From Whitmania pigra (taxonomy: Eukaryota; Annelida; Clitellata; Hirudinida; Haemopidae), in assembly GCA_021613335.1 (NCBI GenBank), contig JAJTWR010000005.1, positions 1,115,001-1,179,000 of the forward strand: a stretch of 64,000 nt of DNA, given 5' to 3'. The notes under the pieces were generated by a model. The model did not search any database and was not told where the DNA came from. It saw nothing but the letters and a program-made list of their open reading frames with translations. Each line of letters opens with the position of its first letter. The stretch's first letter is position 1. A program made the translations under genes and the position numbers. Positions 1-11,561 of the stretch are shown in pieces.

Positions 1-65
1 GGAGTAGCAGTCTTCATTCAATTCGTGAAAGAAAAGCTGGAATGAATATCGAAGGCAGTTCTACG

Positions 66-97
<32 letters not shown>

Positions 98-1392
98 CGC
101 GTGGATATTCATCCTTTTGCTTTCTCTTTCTATCTCGTGGACATCCAAGCGTGTCGAAAGTGGCTCAATGTGGGTATTTCTCCTCAGACGTGTGATGTAA
201 TTTTAGGCTAGTTTTATACATTTATTTATTTATTTATTTATTCGGTTTTGATTTTCTTGTTTTTGTTTATTCTTTCTTTATTTTTTTTCAATCCACTCTG
301 GTTTGTCTAACATTTTCAAATTCCCTGAATTTCGTATCCATTGTTGCTTTTTTTTATTGTTGTTATTCAACATGGTTCCTCTCGTTGGATTGAATCAATC
401 AGGTTTGTGTTTCTAAGTTGAGTGGTTGGCATTTTTGTACCGCACGGTGCCATCATCCATGGTCATCAATTTCAGCTCAATTTTCTATTTGAAAAGCTCT
501 CACCAAAACGGATTCAAAGAACACAAGGCCCCTCTTACAACTTAATTTATAAAACTTTTTTCTTTAACAAAAAACAAACAACATTACTCTAGAATTGAAT
601 TCAGATGGATTTCAATAATAATAATAATTATAATAATAATATTAATAAAAGTAAGTAATAGTGTCGGACGTGCTTTAGGAGACGATGAGACTTTTATCGA
701 TGGTCGCGTAACTTCAATGGCTCAATTCGTGGGATGCTTTTATTGGTTTATTTTTATTTCTTATTTTTATTTCGTGACTTTTGCGTATCTCGATGTACTT
801 TTCAATTTCGTGTCAAGTTTCATCATTTCCGCTCGATATTTCTTCGCATAATAAATTCACGGGGCATAATATTGCAACATTCTAGCAGAAGTTTAAACTC
901 TTTTCAGGGGTGACCCTCAGAATCCCTAGAAAAGTAAGCCCTTCTGGGAAACATTTTGACCCTTGAAACCTCTGAAGTTCTCCGGGTGTACACCTCACCC
1001 GCTGATGTAGCCCTTGATCCGGACGGCGTATATTTGGTTTCCTCTGGTCCTGGCTTATTCGAACAATGAACCAATTTTCCGACCCTGTTATTCTCCCCAA
1101 TACCACCGCATGCTGACTAATGGCTACTACTACATTACTAAGAACCGGTTTTCAGTAATAGAAGATGACGGTAACATTGTAATAAAATAATTACCTTGCA
1201 ATACTATAACACTTTAATAGTATAATTATCTTTAAATGTTATAAAGTTGTAATCAAATAATTATGTAACAATGTTTTAATATTGCAATGGCATATTCATA
1301 TTATAACAATGTAATATTGCAGTAAACCATCCATCCAACTATCACTCAAGTTGCAAATCCATTTTGAAAAAGAAAAGCGATAAGCATTTTAA
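1..1392. other. AT-rich intergenic DNA, no gene seen
   Basis: I find no supportable exon here. The stretch holds a (TG)n run at about 65-104, a TTTA run near 222-242 and AT-rich simple sequence near 605-650. A more GC-balanced island at about 880-1110 contains a 74-codon open frame on the - strand. That frame has no recognisable domain, lacks obvious splice signals and has no second copy in the window, so I leave it uncalled. Confidence 0.5.
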
Positions 1393-1596
1393 GGTGACCC
1401 GTCAAAATAGCCCAGCGACAAAATAGCCCCGTCAAAACATCCCCGTCAATGTATCTTTATAAAAAAAAATATTTATATGAGTTGATACATTAACCTATAA
1501 CTTATTTCAAATTTGATTAAATGAAATGAGTTTTATGTTTTGATGGTGCTATTTTGACGGGGCTATTTTGTCGCCGGGCTATTATGACAGGGTGCC
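1393..1596. mobile_element. Short MITE with 9-bp target duplication
   Basis: This is a 204-bp element flanked by the perfect 9-bp repeat GCATTTTAA (1384-1392 and 1597-1605). Its ends are inverted repeats: the left begins GGTGACCCGTCA, and the right, reversed, begins GGCACCCTGTCA. Both continue into short repeated phrases of the type GACAAAATAGCCCCGTCAAA. A 9-bp duplication is usual for Mutator-like (MULE) elements, which makes a MULE-type MITE the best guess. No coding capacity is present. Related copies are at 8012, 21769, 32209, 53279 and about 54475. Confidence 0.85.
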
Positions 1597-1605
1597 GCAT
1601 TTTAA

Positions 1606-2800
1606 AGGCTTCGCCATTTTACTGAAGTTTTTCAGACGAATCGCGTGTACGACAATTAAAACAATTAAATTTCCAAAAATTTTAAATCACTCAAAATAAA
1701 TTGGTGCCATTTATTCTCTTTTATTCTTATTGAGACGTTTAATTGCTATCTATTCAGCATCCCGTCTGCCATTAGAATGCGAAAGAGTCGAGCATTCTTA
1801 TCGCCGGGGAGAATGTAAATTTTAAAAATGACGAACGTGGAAAAAATTTAAATTCAAATGAACATCTTGCACTTTTGAGACGATCCCTGACAACGGAAAT
1901 GACAAGCTTCACTGGAGATTAGAAATAAATAAATAATGAATGAATGAATGAATATAATTTCATTCGAAAGAAATACTATTTATCTTCCATTCATGTGGTA
2001 GAAAATAATTTGACGTGTCTCAAAAAGGAATGGCCGACAATGGAATGTCTCGTAATAATACGACTTTTGTCGATAATGCAAATTAGTCTTTCGCTTTTAT
2101 TTTTTCGTTTACAACGATTTTCGCTTCGTTTTATTTTTTAATTACACAAAACGAATATTCGACAGGTTAAAAGAAAATAATTTCAAAATTTAAAAAAAAC
2201 ATAAGTTAATGTTTATTCGTTAAGTATTGGATAAAAATGAGACCAACAATTGTGAGAGTCACTTATAAGGTCACGCGGTTAATAATTAATGATATTACAA
2301 TTTTTTTGTATTAATTACTACTAATCAAACAATGTAGTAAAATTAATTTAATTCTTTCAATCAAAACATCTGCCAAAATGTAAGTTAATTGTAAAACATT
2401 ACATTTATTAATATCTTAATATATAAATAAATGACAAAAAATCAAAATAATCAAAAGCAGAAGTAAGCGCTCAGGGAAAGCAGTTTATAATTAAAAAAAA
2501 TAGTAAATAATAAACAACAACATGATTGGAACGAAGTTTTTAATTTTAAGTACATCAACAAACTCAACACATTTTGCTTTTCAAAAACGAAAAACTTTAG
2601 AAAGGTCAAACCGGTGTTGAAAACTAAACACATTGAAACCAGAATCCCATCAGTTATTGGGTTTTATATCCACAGGGACAGCCCTTCCACTTGTTTGAAG
2701 GGGAGGGGGGGGGGAATACAGTTCAAATGGAGAAACAGGGTTGGTGCTCGAAAGCCCCCATCAGATTAAAAAAATGTAATCCAAGAAATCAGTCTAGGTC
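1606..2800. other. AT-rich intergenic DNA, no gene seen
   Basis: No exon, RNA gene or transposon end is recognisable. A poly-G tract (about ten G) occurs near 2706. Open frames here are short and AT-driven. Confidence 0.4.
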
Positions 2801-4500
2801 GCTTTATGGCGAAGAGATTTTGAAGCATTAGTTGTTTGTTTGTAAAGATTTAAATATAGGTCGGTGTCTTCAAGTAGAGACATCAAGGTTTATAATTTGG
2901 TAAAAATTTGTGTAAAGATAAAACAAAAAAATTAATTAAACATAAATAAAAAAAAATATAATAATACATTGTAGCGTTTGCATCTTGCATTCTTTACGAA
3001 TCTCCTCATCTAACACACTTGTTATTAATAACGCCCGGTAATATATAAAATAGTGAATTGTTAGAAAAATAAAAAATGTTATTTTATTTGTGTTTTAAAA
3101 TTAATTTAATTTTTTTATAAATTTTTATTAAATCTTTTTAGTAAATCACAGGCAAAAAAGTCCCAATAATTAACCAATAAGATAATTACGAAAATTTAAT
3201 TAATTACATATCCTAATTCAAAATGTTTTAAAAAAATTAACGGTCCTGAGAAACACCTTAGATAAGAAATTCAAATGAAAATAACAGAGAAATTACATTT
3301 ATTAATAAAAATTGAGAATTTATAAGTGTTTTTGGACACCTTAACGGTGGCATGCCTGAAACATAGCAAATTGTTGCAATTGTGGAATTAAATAAATAAA
3401 TAAATGTTTTAAGGTCTTGAGGTACTTTACATACGGATTGCAAATTTAGATTGTTTAAATTAGGTTTGGGAACGAGTTTATTTTATTAGGAAAATTAGTG
3501 ATTAATATATAGTAAACAAAATAAATTAATTAACGATTAATCTTTAAAAATCCCAGCCAAAGTCTAATTCCCAGCATTGTTTCAATGAATTTTGTTCCAC
3601 ACTACGGATACTATTTTTTGCAAGACTGAACACAGTCTGGCATCAACGAGATAAATATTATTATCATTATCATCATTATTATTGTCATTATTATTAGTGT
3701 TATTATTTTGTTTATCATTTTGGAGTGTTGTATTAATAAACTAATAAATAATGTTGAAATAACAATGAAAAAAACAAATATAATATTAAATTATTAATAA
3801 ATAATAGATGATTACCAAAAACCAAAGTATTAGTTTTAAACATCCGTGGATGTGTTTATAGTGTGTCTGACATCTAGCAAATAAATAGAAATTTTCTATT
3901 AAGCATTTCCGAAATGTTAACTGGAAATTATTAATTTATGTTATTTATACATTTGAAACATAATAGTAAATACGTATTTATGTAATAAGCTTCAATGACA
4001 CCTCCTATGCTTATGATGATTAATTACATTAAATTATTGCTATGTAAATTAAATAAATGAGAAACAATTTCATTATTTTAAATTTTGTGAATGACATCCA
4101 GGGAATGAAAAGACAATTATACCTGAAAGAAAGTTTAATTTAATTAAATCTTTTATTTATTTACTTTCTATATTTTAAAATAAAAATTTAGAAATTAACA
4201 AAATCAATTAAGAAAACAATTTTTGTTCCGAAACACCTTTGTTTAGATTCGAACTAACAATTTGCAAAACGAATTTGGACTATTATAAATTGTGTTAACT
4301 TCAAATCAATACAAATTTTTGTACGCCAGCTTCTCACTCAATTATCATTGGTAAATGGTTACAATCGTCTATATTCAACTAATTGTGTGGCCTTGATCAA
4401 CAGGAATTACAAACTATATTGTACAATAAGTTCATAATTATTTAATTAAATAAAGTTCACTCAGCATTTAACGGTTCAGCTATTATGATTATTATTAAAA
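2800..4500. repeat. Duplicated AT-rich flank, copy 1 of 3
   Basis: This stretch recurs, diverged but collinear, at about 13900-15062 plus 17919-18330 and again at about 44800-46700. Shared landmarks are the phrase TTACGAATCTCCTCA (near 2995), the ATTATCATTATCATCATTATT run near 3660, a phrase meaning GACATCTAGC near 3868, and TACAATCGTCTA near 4360. At 4018-4035 it shows the uninterrupted site GATGATTAATTACATT, which in copy 2 is split by the pogo element. I see no gene in it. Confidence 0.7.
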
Positions 4501-5617
4501 GTGTGGTTACGCAGGCTGTGTTGATATGTAATATCCATTCGTTGATGGTTGTAATTCGTAGGTTTGCATTTAAGTTTGGATGATGATTGATAATAAATAA
4601 TTTAGTTTAGGATTAATATTTATTAAATAATAACTACTCTTTTTGTTTGTTTTTTAATAATGCCATATATTTAGTCATAAATTTGCTATTATTGCGCTGT
4701 GGAATTTATTAAGACATACTTGTGAAATAATTTTAGCAATCGATTTTAAAGCAAAAATTTATAATTGAAAATTTAATTGAAAATACTGAAATTCTTACAA
4801 AATTATTATTAAATAAATTAAAAAATATAAAATAGATTAATTGAATTTTATTTATAAATAATAACAACAAAGAACAACAGCATGGAATGATTTGTTTATT
4901 GGAAATGTTCGTGCTATCAGAAACACCTCTGCTCGTTGATTCAGCGGACCATGAAATATTTAAAAGTTCTCTTGAACTTCAACAATTTTAAATATTGGAG
5001 TTTGTGGATGTCTAGTTATTGGCTATCAGTTTGTTGAGAAGAATTCAAATGTGATGGCTTTTGTAATGATATTTGCAACAATTTAATATTTAAATTCAAC
5101 ACAATATATTTTTAAATAATTTAAATTTTTTATTAACAAGAAGCATCTTAACTAATCGCATAAAATGTTTTAAAAATATTAAAAATAAAATTATTTTTAC
5201 TACATTTTTAATCAACATAGTAATAAATGAAGAAAAGCGTAAATTTTAAAATTCAATAACAAGTATGGATTCTTTTAATTTTTTTATTGTGTTTAAAGAC
5301 AAATACCAATTATAAAATAATATATAATAATAATATTATTTATAAATTAGAGAATGCACTAATAATATCCTTTTTAAATTTATTAAATAATATTAAATAA
5401 AGAAAGTCAAACTTTTTTTTCCATAAAGTGAAAAATATTAAATTTATTGACAAAATATTAGCACCAATATCAAACTTTATATATATTATTCTACAAATTA
5501 AAATTGTGTTAAATTGAATATGATTCTAACAATTATCATTATCGAAACTGAAATTAATCCCAAGCATTCATCCGACAATGCACCGGCGCCCACAAATTAT
5601 TTGTGATTACAGAGCGG

Positions 5618-5669
5618 TTTGTTTGTTTATTTGATTATAGTCCTTTGCATAACAGAGATGATTCGGACT
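5618..5669 (-). mobile_element. 52-bp retroposon-like unit with target duplication
   Basis: This is a tiny insertion of about 52 bp flanked by TTACAGAGCGG (5607-5617 and about 5670-5680). On the - strand it reads AAGTCCGAATCATC..., then TTATGCAAAGGACTATAATC, and ends in an AAATAAAC-type tail. The same module forms the 3' end of the tRNA-headed SINE at 46265, so it is probably a severely 5'-shortened or independently mobile SINE tail. Confidence 0.7.
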
Positions 5670-7194
5670 TTACAGAGCGGGCAAACCTCTGCTCGAATAT
5701 TTCAAATTCTCCTGAATCTCTAAAGGTGTTTTTGATCACCTGAACTTATTCAAAGAAATTAAATTATTGTTGCATACTGATGATCATTAACTAGAATATT
5801 TTTGGTAATGATAATGATAATCTTAATAATACTCCCTGTGGTGAATCAGTTTTTTTTAGTTTATATCTAAATAATGTTTTAAATTAAATAAGTCAAATTT
5901 TATTATTTGCCATCCATCTATAAAAAATAATTAATAAAATAAAACTTTTGATTTAAACCTTTCTACTAACAATGCACATTTTAATAGAGTTAATCAAATT
6001 TGGTATATTGGTGGTTACATTAAGTTAATTTTATATTAAGCTAGACTTTACTTAATAAATAAGTTTATTAAATAAATTCGAAATTATAATTTTCATAAAA
6101 GTTAAATACATTCTAATATTTGTAATAATATTATAATTGATAAAAAATTGAGATGATTTGACTTAGTGCAAATACATTTAAATCACAGCTTTTGGTAAGT
6201 GTTTCATTTTTAAGTTCAAACAAGCACATGAGAAAATATAAAAATAAGCTTGCAACAAGAAATTCTTAAAAACACCTGTGCGTTTGGATCGTTCAATGCT
6301 ATTAAGCCTGTTGTTGAGATGTTAATGTTTTTTTATTTTGACTTCAATTTTATTTTTTGAGGTCTGGCTGGCCTATTCTGATATTGGTAATTATTAACAG
6401 AATTAATGCTAGATGAAACAAATTTAAAACTGACGATATACTATTAAATTTAAGTATTTCATTCTGCAATTTCACAACTTCTATTATAATAAAAAAATAA
6501 TGGCTGAATAATATCAAGCTTTTTAATGAATTATCTATTAGCCTGTGTTTGCAACTACCGCCCTAAATGAGACGCTCAAAGTTACTATTGAGGGTCCACC
6601 ATATTATTTGTTGTATTATTTAAAATATCAAGCGATTTGAAAGCCGAGACATGTAAGTAACGTTGACATATATACACTCGGTCATGCTTAAATATTTTCA
6701 GTTTTGAGGAAAATGTTATTCATCTTAATCAACTTATGAAGAACTCATTCAAACATTGTTGGACAATAGAAAATGGCCGAGATTTTAATGATTAATCAAT
6801 TAATTAATTTATTTAATTTATTTAAATGCATTAAATTATAAATAACTATACAAAATAATAATAAGTCAGCACAAACACCTTTGTTTAGTGATAACAGAAA
6901 ACTTAAAAACTAAATGGACAGACGTCTACGCAATACTGTATCCAAAGTGCGATTTGGTATTTGTGGAAGCTATGGTGTTGGCTGCTGTTTTTGCTCACAT
7001 GATGAAAACTATTAGAAGTAACTTTGTTAAATTTTAGACAAATATTTAATAACTAAGTTAATTAAAAATTTAATTATTAAAAATTATTTACATTACTCTT
7101 TTGCTCATATTTGTGTTTTTCATAGAACTGTCAGAAACACCTCTGCTCAGAACACGAAAGAAAAATAAGCACATAGAAAGAGAAGAAAATTAAA

Positions 7195-7246
7195 TCATCT
7201 CTGTTATGCAAAGGACTATAATCAAATAAACAAACAAACAAACAAA
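7195..7246 (+). mobile_element. 52-bp retroposon-like unit with target duplication
   Basis: The unit carries the same module as the one at 5618, in + orientation. It is flanked by a perfect 11-bp duplication AGAAAATTAAA (7184-7194 and 7247-7257). It begins TCATCTCTGTTATGCAAAGG and ends in an (AAAC)n tail. Its length matches the other short copies, suggesting a defined unit rather than random truncation. Confidence 0.75.
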
Positions 7247-7809
7247 AGAAAATTAAACTCACGTTAAGAAACTCTTTTATTGCTTTGTCAACGCCTATGC
7301 GGTGACTTATCCGAAACAAAATAATGTGGAATGTATGATTGAATGGATGGTCATTTTACATCGTTTTTTTTTGCTCAAAACAGGACTTAACTTGCCAAAC
7401 ACCCGTTTTCACACACATATTCAGTGAATGGTGAGGTACAATCGGTCGAATTGCTACTGCTTAATCTGGTAACATTTTTTCATTGTTTTGTTGACGCTAT
7501 CATATCGACGGACAAATACTGTGTTTCAAAAGGGTTAGAGTTTTTATTGGTTATCAGCAGAATATTTCTATGAGAATCACGGAATATGGTAAATTGTTTG
7601 AAACATAATTATAATAAAACAACATGTTGTTTGTAAATGTTGTTTGCAGGCTTAGAATTAAGATTTGAACAGTTTAAAATTTATATTTAACTTGAAATAT
7701 ATCTATATAACTTAATATTATAAATTAACAAAATCATCATAAATGATGAAGCAAATGTTTGCATCGACTGTTAATCGACATAGTGAGTACTTCATTACAT
7801 TGACGTTAC

Positions 7810-9541
7810 CAGTGTTGTAAAAATTACCTCATTTCGGTAATTAGTTACAAGTAAAAGTAATAGCTCAAAAAGCTACTTAAGTATGAGTAAGAGTATTGTC
7901 TCAAAAAGTTACTCAAGTAAAAGCAAAAAGTTACAGCATCCAAAAGTTACTTTTAAGTAAAAATTACAAGTAACTTTGATGCCGCCATTATTGTGATCAT
8001 ATCATACATCAGGCACCCCGTCATAACAGCCCGGCGACAAAATAGCCCCGACAAAACAGCCCCGTCAATATCGCCCGGTGACAAAACAGCCCCGACAAAA
8101 CGACCCCGTCAGTATAGCCCGGCGACAAAATAGCCCCGTCAAAACAGCGGTAGAATTGGTTCTTTGTGGATTTGTTACATGTCCACATGACGTGATGATA
8201 ATTTATATTAAATACCAACTCGAAAAGTCCATGTAAAGTGAGGAAGTAGCCGGAATCCTAATATTTTAGACGATAAATCTTCAAACCACTAATTTCGAAT
8301 TAAATTTGGAACCAGTTATCGGTTAATGCATTCAATTTATAAAATTTTTTTAAAAACATTAATGAGGCTGTTTTGACGGGATTTGTTCGTCCTGGCCTAT
8401 TTTGTCGCCGGCCACCCATACATCATTCCGTATTATTTAAAAGGAATTGTTTCTATTAACACTAAAACAATTATTGGTATTAAGTGCTAGTATTAACAGC
8501 ACTTAAGTAATAACATTTCAACTAATGCATTCTTTTGGTTTTTATTATTTATTACAATCACAAACATTTGTTAATTTTTAACATAACTAAGTCCTCGAAT
8601 AGTTTGTCACACATTTTGGCCCGTCGGCTGTTCATACCAGCATAGCTGAATAAACGTTCAAAAGCTGCACTAGCTGGCAGAGGAGCGTTCCACTGGATAA
8701 ATAATGTTCATGTCATCTGATCGGTCTTGAAGATACCGCATCAGAATATCAGTTGACCTTGTGCAATTGAAGAAACTGTCTTCAACACTGTCAGTATCAG
8801 ATGAATGAGATGCTTTCAGTTTGTCCACCATTGCTGCATTAGAAGATGCTATTTTGGCTACCAGTTTCTCATGAAGCTTGACAACCGTTGGCAACAGATA
8901 TCCAATATTCTTTAACTTCTGTTGGGTGCATGCGTTCCACGTGCTTCTTCAAGTTAGATGAAGAACCTTCATATGCTGAACATATAGTTTTTTTCTGTTG
9001 GCAGAATAGGCATGCATACTTATATGATTTTCCTTTGATTGAAATCTGAACATTTTGTTCAAATACGGCCACGGACCATCTTCACCCTTGTTCCTCTTAT
9101 CTTCGTTAACGACACTCAAACTGGCTACAAATGAATCCATACTACGATATATTAAATCTTATATTATTATATGTATATAATATTATATATTAAAAAAGCT
9201 TCGGTATGACTAATCAACAATTTCCGATTTAACAAAAACGACCGGCGATAACAACAACAACAACAAATGAGCGATGATAGGAAAGAGAAAGGTTTTCGAA
9301 CGAACCAAAGAATAACAATCTAGAATTTTAATAAAATTTAAAAAAAAGAAACTAATTTAAAATTTATTTATGTTACTTTGTAACGTCTTGTGCCAAAACG
9401 GTAACGAATTAAAAGTATGACCGAAAATAGTAATTTGTTACAAGTAAAAGTAAAAAAATTTTTTGTAACTGTTACAAGTAAAAATTACCAAAAAATGTAA
9501 TTATTTACAGTAACGAATTACATTTATTTTCAACAATATTG
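7810..9541 (-). mobile_element. hAT transposon, internally deleted, with nested MITE
   Basis: The left end is CAGTGTTGTAAAAATTACC, identical in type to the other hAT copies in the window, followed by many AAGTAAAAGTTAC subterminal repeats. The right end near 9541 is degenerate and I find no clean 8-bp duplication. Transposase remnants lie on the - strand. Codons near 9140-8949 encode the start of a BED-type zinc-finger protein (MDSF...WPYLNKMFRF). Frames at 8894-8600 encode the C-terminal part, ending in the hAT dimerisation region. The catalytic core is deleted. A MITE has inserted at 8012-8416. Confidence 0.85.
8012..8416. mobile_element. MITE nested in the hAT
   Basis: The element begins GGCACCCCGTCATAACAGCC and ends with the inverted counterpart. 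It is flanked by the 9-bp repeat CATACATCA (8003-8011 and 8417-8425). Its interior is the inverted form of the body seen at 21850-22090. This is the second copy in the window with a 9-bp duplication, which supports a MULE-type family. Confidence 0.85.
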
Positions 9542-11561
9542 TTGTTAGTAATAGTAGCTTGTAGTAATAAATAATTTAGTAAATGAAGGATCATTATGCA
9601 ATCAAAACAAATGTATTTTTATTTTTTTATTATGAATTATTATTTTTGATTTTAAAAAGCAAATAATATTAATAACAGCTGTTTGAGAGAAAAAAAGTGT
9701 TAATAATCATAATATTTACATTAAAAATTTTTTGTACAAAAAAGATTGCAAGTTTTTGAATTTTAATAGGCTATGTAGCTTTGCTGGTTGATTCATTTAG
9801 ACTGAAGTCTACTGCAATACGCAAAATAATTATTTGTTAAACATTTTTAGAACATTAATTAACTTCATTATTTAAAATTTATTATTAATTTGTTAAAGTT
9901 GCGCCAATCATGCCAAATTGGGTTTATTTTGTCTGTTATAATTATCATTAAGGCCGATGTTATCGCCAATTATTATGGAATTTGGAGGTTATTACAACTT
10001 GTTGGTTGTCAAGTAGCTTGAAAGAGAATTAAAAAGGGATGAAAATAAAAAGCAAAAGAGAAACAGAACAATCACTTAGAGAATTTGCCAGACACTCATC
10101 AAGCCATCCACGCGGTTGTTTCAGAACTGAACTAGTTGGAAATCCTTCATGATATATTCTAACAAAATAATATATAACCCCTGCATGGACAGTTTCTGGG
10201 TAGTCAAAACATTATAGCACAACAAAACAAGAGTCCGGTCAGCTCAGAAGCCCAAATATCCATTTGCCTCCTTAAAAACCTCAAACTCCTTAAACACTTA
10301 ATTTCGGTTATTCAGTTCCATTAACTAAATATTTGCTCTTATAATCTTATTAGTTAACTTACTATTATTTTTATTTGATTTTTCTGCATGCATTCGTTAA
10401 CAAAAAAGTATTGACCCGTCATAACCGTCATTTAACCTAAGGGAGGAAAAAGTTGGCATATGAATGAACAAGGTTACAAACAATTAGTTCCAGGAAAAAA
10501 CATTGATCGACGATAAGCACCAAATGAACCACAAAATGAATGCAATATTAGATGACTTATAATGCAAACAACTTACTATTATGTTTATTTGATTTGTCTG
10601 CATACGTCTGCCTAAGGAAGGACGAAAGTCAAGGGGGCCATTGTCCCCCAAAATTGCTCAAAATTGCATGTTGTTTTTATACTATTCGTCTGCGTACATT
10701 CCTTTTCAAAAAGTGAACTTGTTTTACTATAATCTAAAGGAGATGGAAGTAGGAGCCTTAGTGAATGAATTCACGACAAGTATTCATTAACTCCAAGAAA
10801 AGCCATCAATCGATGAAATGGGTGCAATGCTAATTTTGTATTTTATTAAGCCATACAAAAAATACACGTGCAACATGCATTGACAATAAAATTGATTAGA
10901 GAAACAAATTTTTTTATCGATTATTTTTATTTTTACTTTATCTTCTTAACACTGACATTTAATAAACCGGTTATCATACTTAGCTTAAAATTAATTCGCC
11001 ACTAACTAATATTTTTAATTATTATATTTTACAGAGCTGTGATTCTTTAAAATAATTTTGATTAACTAATATTTTAAATATAACAGAAATTCCATTACAT
11101 GAAATTATGCGAATGATTTAGAGCTCTAAACCCGACTAATGTTCTGGTCATCCAGCTTAAAACTTTCAACAAAATCTTACAGTTGTTATGATGCATTAAT
11201 AGAAATATTTTGTAAATGAAAATACAAATTAGCATTAAAAATTATAGGATAAAATAAAACTTCGACAATTGCTATTCTACTTTCGCTTAGAAAATTATAT
11301 AACCGAGGGCAACTTCATTGTAAAGAATCACCAAATTTCCAAAATTGCCTCCATTTCCACCTCTTTGAAAGGTTAGATCGATGAGAACTAAATAGCAGTT
11401 GTCTGTAGGTGGTAAAGTGTCTCGTAAGTCATATTCATTAGACATGCGAACGTATGCATTAATAAGAGTCATATTTCTTAGACATGCAAGCAAATGCATT
11501 TATAAAACTTCAGAAACATTTCAGAACTAATCTTTGAAATTGTAAGTGACAATTCGTCAAA
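9542..11561. other. Intergenic DNA upstream of gene A
   Basis: This is AT-rich with no exon recognised. Parts of it (near 10090-10150 and 10440-10570) are repeated upstream of gene D near 46760-46800 and 47030-47180, so it belongs to the duplicated unit. The strong signal-peptide exon found upstream of B and C is absent here. Confidence 0.5.

Larger units (their letters stand above)
4500..7809. other. AT-rich DNA with recurring AAACACCT motif
   Basis: No gene can be supported. A short motif close to GAAACACCTCTGCTC recurs through this region and the flank before it (about 3250, 4230, 4921, 5682, 6270, 6873 and 7133) and again around 42245-43920. Two 52-bp retroposon-like units, listed separately, sit at 5618 and 7195. 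Confidence 0.5.

Noticed and set aside
882..1106. - strand 74-codon open frame in a GC-richer island
   Set aside because: No domain, splice context or second copy was recognised; kept only as a note.
8012..8160. CRISPR-like appearance of repeated CCCGTCAA/GACAAAATAGCCC phrases
   Set aside because: The phrases are irregular, without unique spacers of constant length. They are the terminal repeats of a MITE in a eukaryotic genome.
11287..11499. - strand open frame upstream of gene A (MHLLACLRN...), also at 34826
   Set aside because: It is broken by stops in unit D and incomplete in B. Conservation in A and C is explained by recent duplication, and no domain is recognised.
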